Below, piece by piece: positions 37,367 through 46,719 of a stretch of DNA of 64,000 nt. The DNA is from Alphaproteobacteria bacterium. GTDB taxonomy: Bacteria; Pseudomonadota; Alphaproteobacteria; Rhodospirillales; WMHbin7. Within the stretch, counting starts at the first letter, position 1, and every line of letters begins with the position of its first letter. The position numbers were made by a program, and so were the translations under genes. Under the pieces are notes generated by a model, which made no database searches, had not been told where the DNA came from, and was given only the letters and a program-made list of their open reading frames with translations. The DNA lies in assembly GCA_015231795.1 (NCBI GenBank), contig JADGAX010000003.1, positions 62,001-126,000 on the forward strand, written 5' to 3'.

Positions 37367-38113
37367 TCACAGTCGCCACGCCGAATGGATGGCGGCGATG
37401 CCGCCCGACAGGTTGCGATAGCGGGCCTGCTCCAGCCCAGCCTCTTCCATCATCGAGACCAGTTCTTCCTGGGCCGGGAAACGGCGGATGCTTTCGGCCA
37501 GATACTGATAGGCCTCGGCGTCGCCCGCCACTTTGGAACCCAGCCAGGGCAGGACCGAAAAGGAATAGGTATCGTAAATCTTGTCGAATACCGGCAAGAC
37601 GACGCGGCTGAATTCCAGGCAGAAAAAACGTCCGCCGGGCTTCAAGACGCGTTTGGCTTCGGCCAGGGCCAAGTCGATATGCGTAACGTTGCGAAGACCA
37701 AAGGCGATGGTGTAGGCGTCCAGGCTGGCGCTGGGCAGCGGAAGACGTTCGGCGTCGCCCACCACCCAGTCAAGTCCCTGCAAATAGCCTTTGTCGATGG
37801 CTCGCTCGCGGCCCACCTTCAGCATTTCCGCATTGATGTCGCAAACGGTCACCTGTTCGCCGCCGCGATCCAGGAAGCGAAAGGCGATGTCGCCCGTGCC
37901 GCCGGCGACGTCCAGCAGATGCTCGCCCGGACGGGGTTTGACGGCGTCGATGAAGGCGTTCTTCCAAAGCCGGTGGATGCCCAGGCTCATCAGGTCGTTC
38001 ATCAGGTCGTAGCGGGGCGCTACGGAATCGAAGACGGCCCTGACCAGCGAGGCCTTTTTGGCCTCTTCCACGGTCTGAAAGCCGAAATGGGTGGTCTGCG
38101 GTCGTTCATTCAT
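37367..38113 (-). CDS. ubiE: Ubiquinone/menaquinone methyltransferase UbiE
   Basis: This protein of about 248 residues is a SAM-dependent C-methyltransferase of quinone synthesis. It has VFDSVAPRYDLMND, the SAM loop LLDVAGGTGDIAFRF and the FGLRNV motif. The ATG at 38113 is chosen; another at 38128 would add five residues, and neither has a good ribosome-binding site. It is the first gene of the ubiE-ubiB unit and is divergent from rpsT. Confidence 0.93.
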   Translation of the reverse strand: MNERPQTTHFGFQTVEEAKKASLVRAVFDSVAPRYDLMNDLMSLGIHRLWKNAFIDAVKPRPGEHLLDVAGGTGDIAFRFLDRGGEQVTVCDINAEMLKVGRERAIDKGYLQGLDWVVGDAERLPLPSASLDAYTIAFGLRNVTHIDLALAEAKRVLKPGGRFFCLEFSRVVLPVFDKIYDTYSFSVLPWLGSKVAGDAEAYQYLAESIRRFPAQEELVSMMEEAGLEQARYRNLSGGIAAIHSAWRL

Positions 38114-38187
38114 GGGGGAAACATACATTAACTTTTGGCCAAGTCCCTATATTAATATGCAAAGAGGGGTTCGGCGCCACTCGGGGC

Positions 38188-38216
38188 TTGACGCGCCCTG
38201 TTTCGCGGACTATAAA
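38188..38216 (+). promoter_or_regulatory. Sigma-70 promoter of rpsT
   Basis: TTGACG (38188-38193), a 17-base spacer and TATAAA (38211-38216) form a near-consensus promoter. It lies about 40 bases before the rpsT start, giving a leader of roughly 35 bases. Confidence 0.82.
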
Positions 38217-38257
38217 CCGCGCTCTTTTTAATCGATGACCGGACGGGTTTTAAAGTC

Positions 38258-38521
38258 ATGGCCAACCACAAGTCGGCAAAGAAGCGCATCCGCCAGACGG
38301 CGCGCCGCACTGAAGTCAACACGGCCCGCATGAGCCGTATCCGCACCTTCGTCAAGAAGGTTGAAGCCGCTATCGGCGCGGGCGACAAGGCCGCCGCCCA
38401 GGCCGCCTTCAAGGAAGCGCAGCCTGAAATGGCGCGTGGCGTGACCAAGGGCGTTCTGCACAAGAACACCGTGTCGCGCAAGATTTCGCGCTTGGCCAAA
38501 AGCGTCAAGGCGCTCGGCTAA
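38258..38521 (+). CDS. rpsT: 30S ribosomal protein S20
   Basis: The 87-residue basic protein starts [13 protein letters not shown] and has the three-helix S20 pattern that binds 16S rRNA. The ATG has only a weak ribosome-binding site, which is common for rpsT because S20 represses its own translation. It has its own promoter and terminator. Confidence 0.96.
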   Translation: MANHKSAKKRIRQTARRTEVNTARMSRIRTFVKKVEAAIGAGDKAAAQAAFKEAQPEMARGVTKGVLHKNTVSRKISRLAKSVKALG

Positions 38522-38550
38522 CATCAACTGAAAAACGCCTGAAAATGGGA

Positions 38551-38580
38551 CGCGCTCGAGACATCGAGCGCGCCTTTTTC
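38551..38580 (+). terminator. Terminator of rpsT
   Basis: The stem GCGCTCGA (38552-38559) / TCGAGCGC (38564-38571) with loop GACA is followed by GCCTTTTTCTTTT. It lies 30 bases after the rpsT stop. Confidence 0.9.
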
Positions 38581-39015
38581 TTTTCTCAAAAAGAATCAGC
38601 GTCAAGGCTAAAAATTTTTCTCAGCCTGCGTCGTGCGCCTCTTGCCATCACGCCGAGTCGCGAGTAAAGTCCGACCCCTCGCCAGCGAGTCGGAGACTCA
38701 CACAGCAAAGAAATATAAAATGTTGAACCGCCTAGAAATAGGTCGCTTATTTTGCAGAATGCGAAGTATCCATTTGAATGTTTAAACTTTACTTAATGTC
38801 GTTCGAATTTGTTCGTTTGTTGTATTCAAAAAAGCAATAAGGGGCGCTGAAGCGCTCCGGCTCTTGGAAGAAGATTCCGCCAGGGTGGGGGTAAGCTTTC
38901 GCCAGGAGGGTCTTGCGTTCCGTAGCTCCGAGGGGCGGGACGCGCGGAAGGCGGGCGGCGTCCATGTCATGGACTGCTGGTTAGTACGGGCGTAGTTGAG
39001 AGGGCGGAGAAGGGG
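38581..39015. other. Intergenic region upstream of dnaA
   Basis: About 435 bases with no convincing gene. A hairpin TCCGAC-TCGC/GCGA-GTCGGA lies at about 38669-38693, and an AT-rich stretch at about 38700-38840. I looked for DnaA boxes (TTATNCACA on either strand) and saw none, so I do not call a replication origin here. It must hold the dnaA promoter. Confidence 0.5.
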
Positions 39016-40473
39016 ATGGATGTGTCGGCGAAAGTGCTGTCGACGAAAGACCGGTCGCAAGCGGGCATTGGGGGTCTGAGCGAAGAAAAGCGTTGGGAGA
39101 AGGTTCGCACCCGTCTGCGTGACGAGGTGGGCGAGGCCGCTTTCAAAAGCTGGTTGGCTCCCGTTGACATCAAGGATGTCCGAGATGGTCGTTTGCGGCT
39201 GAACGCGCCTTCGCGCATGGTGCGCGATTGGGTGCAGACCCATTATGCCGACCGCATCCGCGCCCTGTGGGGCGCCGAAGCGCCTGGCGTGCACAAGGTC
39301 GAAGTGGCCATCGCGCCGCCCAGGGCCAAGGTGCCGCCGATTCCGGAAACCGTTCCCGCCGTCGTCGGGCGCAACATCGAAGCGCGCGAAGCAGCCAAGG
39401 AAGCCGGTCAGCCGGCGCCGGTTCTGGCCAGCGATGCCGATCGCGATGGCCTAGGCGCCCAGTTGGACGCCCGCTACACCTTCGACAATTTCGTGGTTGG
39501 AAAGCCCAACGAATTCGCCCATGCCGCCGCCCGGCGCGTGGCCGAAAGCAAGACGCCCGCCTTCAATCCCCTGTTCCTTTACGGTGGCGTGGGCTTGGGC
39601 AAGACGCATCTGATGCATGCCATCGCCTGGGAAATCCGCAGCCGCGATCCGCAGCGCAGCGTGCTTTATCTTTCCGCCGAAAAGTTCATGTACCGTTTCG
39701 TGCGCGCACTGCGCCATCAAGACATCATGGCCTTCAAGGAACAGTTCCGCTCGGTCGACGTGCTGATGATCGACGATGTGCAGTTCATCAGCGGCAAGGA
39801 TTCGACGCAGGAAGAATTCTTCCACACCTTCAACGCCCTGGTGGATCTGGGGCGCCAGATCGTGGTGTCGGCCGACAAGTCGCCTTCGGACCTTGAAGGC
39901 CTGGAAGAGCGCTTGCGCTCGCGCCTGGGCTGCGGTCTGGTCGCCGACATCCATGCCACCAGCTATGAATTGCGCCTTGGCATCCTTCAATCCAAGGCCG
40001 AGCAGATGGGCGTCGACGTTCCGCCCAAGGTCATGGAATTCCTGGCCCACAAGATCACCTCGAACGTGCGCGAGTTGGAAGGCGCTTTGCGCCGCGTGAC
40101 CGCCCATGCCCAGTTGGTCGGGCGTTCGATCACCCTGGAAAACACCCAGGAAGTTCTGCACGACATCCTGCGCGCCTCGGATCGACGCATTACCATCGAG
40201 GACATCCAGAAACGCGTGGCCGAGCATTTCAACATTCGCCTTTCCGACATGTCGTCGGCCAGACGCGCCAGGGCGGTTGCTAGGCCCCGGCAGGTGGCGA
40301 TGTATCTGGCCAAGCAGTTGACCAGCCGCTCGTTGCCCGAGATCGGACGCAAATTCGGCGGGCGCGATCACACCACGGTGATTCACGCCGTGCGCAAGGT
40401 CGAGGAACTGGCCAGCCGCGATAGCGGCTTCGCCGAGGATGTCGAGCTGCTGCGCCGGATGCTGGAAGGCTAA
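39016..40473 (+). CDS. dnaA: Chromosomal replication initiator DnaA
   Basis: The 485-residue protein has the four DnaA domains. The N-terminal helper-binding domain is about 25-100 and the linker is Pro/Ala-rich. The AAA+ domain has GGVGLGKTHLMHA (Walker A) and LMIDDVQF (Walker B). The C-terminal DNA-binding domain ends with SLPEIGRKFGGRDHTTVIHA. It opens the origin. It is followed by dnaN, recF and gyrB in the classic order. Confidence 0.97.
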   Translation: MDVSAKVLSTKDRSQAGIGGLSEEKRWEKVRTRLRDEVGEAAFKSWLAPVDIKDVRDGRLRLNAPSRMVRDWVQTHYADRIRALWGAEAPGVHKVEVAIAPPRAKVPPIPETVPAVVGRNIEAREAAKEAGQPAPVLASDADRDGLGAQLDARYTFDNFVVGKPNEFAHAAARRVAESKTPAFNPLFLYGGVGLGKTHLMHAIAWEIRSRDPQRSVLYLSAEKFMYRFVRALRHQDIMAFKEQFRSVDVLMIDDVQFISGKDSTQEEFFHTFNALVDLGRQIVVSADKSPSDLEGLEERLRSRLGCGLVADIHATSYELRLGILQSKAEQMGVDVPPKVMEFLAHKITSNVRELEGALRRVTAHAQLVGRSITLENTQEVLHDILRASDRRITIEDIQKRVAEHFNIRLSDMSSARRARAVARPRQVAMYLAKQLTSRSLPEIGRKFGGRDHTTVIHAVRKVEELASRDSGFAEDVELLRRMLEG

Positions 40474-40613
40474 ACCTCCTTCTAAATCAGCGATCTAAAA
40501 CGACCTCCGAGTCGCTTGCCGGGGGCAAGAAAGGGCTTCGCCTTGGCCTAACCCGTTGCTATACTCATCGCCCTTTTAGGGGATGCGAATCGGGACAGGA
40601 GTGGAAACCAGCC

Positions 40614-41729
40614 ATGAAGCTGACCATTGAACGCGCAGCGCTTTTGCGTTCGCTCAATCATGTGCAAAGCGTGGTCGAGCGGCGCAACACCATACCCATC
40701 CTGTCCAATGTGAAGCTGGAAGCCAAGGGCGCAGGCCTGTCGCTCAACGCCACCGACATGGATCTCGACATCGTTGGCCAAGTGGCGGCTGAAGTGGCAA
40801 GGCCCGGCGAGACGACGGCGCCCGCCCATACGCTGTATGAAATCGTGCGCAAACTGCCCGAGGGATCGCAAGTCGAGATCGAGGAATCGGGCGAAGGCCA
40901 GATCACCTTGAAGTCGGGCCGCTCGAAATTCACGCTGGCCACTTTGCCGGTCGCCGACTTTCCGGTGATGAGCGGCGGCGAATTGCCGCACGAGTTCCAA
41001 CTGGCCGCCGAAGAACTGAGATCCTTGATCGACCGCACGCGCTTCGCCATCTCGACCGAGGAAACGCGCTACTACCTGAACGGCATCTATCTGCATGCGG
41101 CGAAAAGCGACGGCATTCCGGTCTTAAGGGCCGTGGCCACCGACGGTCATCGTCTGGCCCGCGTCGAAGTGCCCTTGCCCGAAGGAGCCGAGGGCATTCC
41201 CGGCATCATCGTGCCCAGAAAGACGGTTGGCGAGTTGCGCAAGCTGATCGACGAAACCGAAAAGCCGATCCGCATCGGACTGTCGGATTCCAAAATCCGC
41301 TTCTCGTTCGATGGCGCCGTGCTCACCAGCAAGCTGATCGACGGCACCTTCCCCGACTATGAGCGCGTCATTCCGTCCGACAACGACAAAACCATCGAAG
41401 CCAGCTGCAAGGAATTCGCAGCCGCCGTCGATCGCGTCTCGGCCATTTCGACCGAAAAGTCACGTGCCATCAAACTGGCCGCCGTCAAGGGCATGCTGAC
41501 CCTGTCGGCCTCGAGCGCCGAGAATGGCAGCGCGGTGGAAGAGTTGGAAGCCAGCTATGACGGCCCCGCCATCGAGATCGGTTTCAACTCGCGCTATCTG
41601 ATGGACATTCTGGCCCAGATCGAGGGCGATGCCGTGCGCCTTGACCTGGCCGACGCCGCTTCGCCCACCGTGGCCAGGGAAGTCGCCGACGGCAGCGCCA
41701 TCTATGTTCTGATGCCGATGCGCGTATGA
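40614..41729 (+). CDS. dnaN: DNA polymerase III beta subunit (sliding clamp)
   Basis: The 371-residue protein is the ring-shaped clamp with three similar domains. It has MKLTIERAALLRSLNHVQSV at the start, the ATDGHRLAR segment mid-protein and the C-terminal YVLMPMRV. Its length fits the family. AGGAG lies upstream of the ATG. It is 140 bases after dnaA. Confidence 0.97.
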   Translation: MKLTIERAALLRSLNHVQSVVERRNTIPILSNVKLEAKGAGLSLNATDMDLDIVGQVAAEVARPGETTAPAHTLYEIVRKLPEGSQVEIEESGEGQITLKSGRSKFTLATLPVADFPVMSGGELPHEFQLAAEELRSLIDRTRFAISTEETRYYLNGIYLHAAKSDGIPVLRAVATDGHRLARVEVPLPEGAEGIPGIIVPRKTVGELRKLIDETEKPIRIGLSDSKIRFSFDGAVLTSKLIDGTFPDYERVIPSDNDKTIEASCKEFAAAVDRVSAISTEKSRAIKLAAVKGMLTLSASSAENGSAVEELEASYDGPAIEIGFNSRYLMDILAQIEGDAVRLDLADAASPTVAREVADGSAIYVLMPMRV

Positions 41730-41751
41730 GCGCCAAGATGTTGATGCGCGT

Positions 41752-42900
41752 TTGATCGAGCCGGGCCAGTCCATTCCCTCCTTGGCGGTGGTTCGGCTGC
41801 GATTGACCGGGTTTCGTTCCTACGGCCATCTGGCGCTTGATCCCGAAAGGCGGCCGGTGGCGCTGTTCGGCCCCAACGGGGCGGGCAAGACCAATCTGCT
41901 GGAGGCCGTGTCGCTGTTGGCGCCGGGCCGGGGGCTTCGCCGGGCCAGACCGCAGGACTTGGCGCAGAAGGACGGTGCTGGCGGCTGGGCGGTGGCGGCA
42001 TCCTTGGTTTGCGGCGCTGAGCGATATGAGGTCGGCACCGGTTTCGAACCGGCGGATGGCGAGCGCAGGCAGGTGCGGATCGATGGTCAATCGGCCAGGG
42101 GGGCGACGGCGCTTTCCGGATTTTCCGCCGCCGTGTGGCTGACGCCCGCCATGGATCGTTTGCTGGCCGAAGGGCCGGGGGCGAGGCGCAAGTTGCTGGA
42201 CCGCGTGGCCTTCGGTTTCGATCCCGGCCATGCCGGGCGGGTAACGGCCTATGAAAAGGCGATGAGCGAGCGGGCGCGCTTGCTGACCGGGCAGGGCATG
42301 AAGGCCGACGCGGCCTGGCTGTCGGGGTTGGAAGAGATCATGGCCGCCAAGGGCGTCGCGGTGGCGGCGGCAAGGCGCGAAGCGGTCAGGCGGCTGCAAG
42401 AGGCGATGGCGCAAGGCCCCGACAGTTTCCCCCGCCCCCAATTGGGTTTGGCGGGGTCGGTCGAGGAGGATTTGCAGACCAGCCCGGCCGTGGAAGTGGA
42501 AGACAAGTTGCGCGACGGCCTAAGGCAGGCGCGCCCGCGCGACCGGGAAAGTGGCGGCGCATCGCTAGGGCCGCACCGCAGCGATCTTGTGGTGCGCCAT
42601 GCGGCCAAGGACATGTCGGCAGCACTTTGCTCGACCGGCGAGCAAAAGGCGCTGCTGGTGTCGTTGGTGCTGGGCTGGGCCAGGGCGTTGGCGGATGCCA
42701 GGGGCTTCGTGCCCCTGGTGCTGCTGGATGAGGTTGCGGCGCATCTGGATGAACTCCGGCGCGCCCAGTTGTTCGAAGCGTTGGACGATCTTGGCGCCCA
42801 GACATGGGCCACGGGAACCGACGCGCATCTTTTTTCCGCCTGGGGGGCGCGCGCGCAATTGTTTCGCGTCGAAGCCGGGCGGGCGACCATTATGAACTGA
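41752..42900 (+). CDS. recF: DNA repair and gap-filling ATPase RecF
   Basis: The 382-residue SMC-like protein has VRLRLTGFRSYG at the start, Walker A GPNGAGKTNLLEA, the signature-like STGEQKALL and Walker B VLLDEVAAHLD. It helps load RecA at gaps. Only TTG (41752) or internal TTG/GTG codons (41779, 41785) are available as starts. I use the first; the true start is uncertain. Confidence 0.93.
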   Translation: MIEPGQSIPSLAVVRLRLTGFRSYGHLALDPERRPVALFGPNGAGKTNLLEAVSLLAPGRGLRRARPQDLAQKDGAGGWAVAASLVCGAERYEVGTGFEPADGERRQVRIDGQSARGATALSGFSAAVWLTPAMDRLLAEGPGARRKLLDRVAFGFDPGHAGRVTAYEKAMSERARLLTGQGMKADAAWLSGLEEIMAAKGVAVAAARREAVRRLQEAMAQGPDSFPRPQLGLAGSVEEDLQTSPAVEVEDKLRDGLRQARPRDRESGGASLGPHRSDLVVRHAAKDMSAALCSTGEQKALLVSLVLGWARALADARGFVPLVLLDEVAAHLDELRRAQLFEALDDLGAQTWATGTDAHLFSAWGARAQLFRVEAGRATIMN

Positions 42901-45351
<2,451 letters not shown>

Positions 45352-45387
45352 GGCTTAGCCAATCAACGAATTCTATGTTGGGAAGAT

Positions 45388-46125
45388 ATGTCAGAAGATG
45401 GTGTAGGAAACTTACTTAAGTTTCTTGGTACAGAGCACCAGCAGATTCTTACGACGTTGGTGACCTGCCGGGAGGAGTTTGACGCCTTTTCACAGCTTGA
45501 TGCTCTTTATCAAGCCGTATTGGCAAACAGAGAAGTCTCAGGCCAGAACTTGGTTCTGCATCAACTTTTTATTTTTGCTCATTACCATCTATATTTTGCT
45601 ATTTCGACACTCATGCGCTGCCATTTGTCTGAGGCGTTTGCTTCTGCTCGCGTGGCGATTGATGCCGCTCTCGCTGCAGCAATTATGATAGAAGATAGAA
45701 GCTTGCAGGCTGCCTACATTAAAAGGGAAAAACCCTTTGATAAGCTTGTTCGGCATTACAAGAATCTAATCAGAGACAGCAAATCTGTTCCAGAAATGGT
45801 GCCTCACCTAATTAAGCGGCACGACTTCTGTAGTCGGTATGCATCTCATGCTGATATGGATGTCTTTATACACCGTTCTTCGGTTATTGAAGGGCCTGGG
45901 GACGTGTTGGCTGTTGGATATTTCCAATTTCCTGACAGTCCAAACATGATGCGTATGTATATTCTTCAGCTGCTCCATGACTTTATCGTTGTCCTAGATA
46001 CCTTCTCTGCTTTTTTTGTCGATGAAATTAGATTTGCGCCTGAAAATTGGCGTCAGGCCTTACGTGGCCTGGGAAACTTTGTAGAAGACCGTCTTCGTAT
46101 TCTCGAGCCAACGCCTACAAAGTAA
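45388..46125 (+). CDS. AT-rich orphan gene, unknown protein of 245 residues
   Basis: The product starts MSEDGVGNLLKFLGTEHQQI and is mostly helical, with a central part (SARVAIDAALAAAIMIED) that resembles DUF5677-like proteins; this match is tentative. It has no signal peptide or clear membrane segment. The base composition is clearly more AT-rich than its neighbours, with many A/T third positions, and it sits between gyrB and a toxin-antitoxin pair, so recent transfer is likely. I do not know its function. Confidence 0.72.
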   Translation: MSEDGVGNLLKFLGTEHQQILTTLVTCREEFDAFSQLDALYQAVLANREVSGQNLVLHQLFIFAHYHLYFAISTLMRCHLSEAFASARVAIDAALAAAIMIEDRSLQAAYIKREKPFDKLVRHYKNLIRDSKSVPEMVPHLIKRHDFCSRYASHADMDVFIHRSSVIEGPGDVLAVGYFQFPDSPNMMRMYILQLLHDFIVVLDTFSAFFVDEIRFAPENWRQALRGLGNFVEDRLRILEPTPTK

Positions 46126-46129
46126 ATCC

Positions 46130-46396
46130 TCAATAATGATATCGGCATTGCACGATAACGGCTTGGCGGGAATCGCCAGCACCTTCCACCCGATAGACCA
46201 GCCGGTGTTCGCCGGTGATGCGTCGTGACCACCAGCCGGAAAGCGTGCCCTTCAAAGGTTCGGGCTTGCCCAGCCCCTTGAAGGGCTGGCGCGAGAGGTC
46301 TTTCAGCAGCTCGTTGATTTTGCCAACCACGTTTTTGTCGTTGGTCTGCCAGAAGAGATAATCGTCCCACGCCTCTTCGGTCCACAGCAGCTTCAT
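46130..46396 (-). CDS. yoeB: YoeB toxin (Txe/YoeB mRNA interferase)
   Basis: The 88-residue toxin starts MKLLWTEEAWDDYLFWQ and ends CRYHY. It has the YoeB features: KINELLKDLSRQPFKGLGKPEPLKG, SGWWSRRITGEHRLVY and the terminal His-Tyr. YoeB cleaves mRNA in the ribosomal A site. Its ATG overlaps the stop of the antitoxin (ATGA). Confidence 0.93.
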   Translation of the reverse strand: MKLLWTEEAWDDYLFWQTNDKNVVGKINELLKDLSRQPFKGLGKPEPLKGTLSGWWSRRITGEHRLVYRVEGAGDSRQAVIVQCRYHY

Positions 46397-46647
46397 TCAA
46401 CGGCCCGCTTGCGCGGCTTGGCCTTGCCCGCATTGGCGCTGTTGATGGACGCCATCAGCCTAGCCGCGTTGACCGGGCTTTGCAGCAGATGAAGCGTTTC
46501 CATGATGCCGTCGAATTCTTCCTTATCCAGCAGCACGGCGGAAGGGGCGTTCTGGCGCGTCACCAGCAAGGGCGTGCGCGACTGGTGAACCTCGTCCAGG
46601 CGCTCGCGCAGATGTTCGCGCAGGTCGGTATAGGTGCAGGTGTTCAT
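46393..46647 (-). CDS. yefM: YefM antitoxin (Phd/YefM family)
   Basis: The 84-residue antitoxin has the Phd/YefM fold. The N-terminal TYTDLREHLRERLDEVHQSR binds DNA, LLVTRQNAPSAVLLDKEEFDG follows, and the C-terminus neutralises YoeB. GGAGG lies upstream of the ATG. It probably represses its own promoter with YoeB, through the TGTACA motifs just upstream. Confidence 0.92.
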   Translation of the reverse strand: MNTCTYTDLREHLRERLDEVHQSRTPLLVTRQNAPSAVLLDKEEFDGIMETLHLLQSPVNAARLMASINSANAGKAKPRKRAVE

Positions 46648-46665
46648 CGCCGCCTCCAGAAGACA

Positions 46666-46702
46666 CGTACAGAAATATGTACATATCTTCTGAAAAGGTC
46701 AA
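46666..46702 (-). promoter_or_regulatory. Promoter and TGTACA operator of yefM-yoeB
   Basis: Two motifs, TGTACA (46678-46683) and TGTACG on the minus strand (46666-46671), have centres 12 bp apart. In E. coli the YefM-YoeB repressor binds palindromes with core TGTACA. A -35 TTGACC (46702-46697) and a -10 CATATT (46679-46674) at 17 bases place the motifs over the -10 and the start of transcription. Confidence 0.72.
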
Positions 46703-46719
46703 GAAGCGCCTAACGCCAC

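Noticed and set aside
38581-39015. Chromosomal origin (oriC) next to dnaA
   Set aside because: There is an AT-rich stretch and the replication genes follow, but no DnaA box was seen on either strand. In many alphaproteobacteria the origin lies elsewhere.
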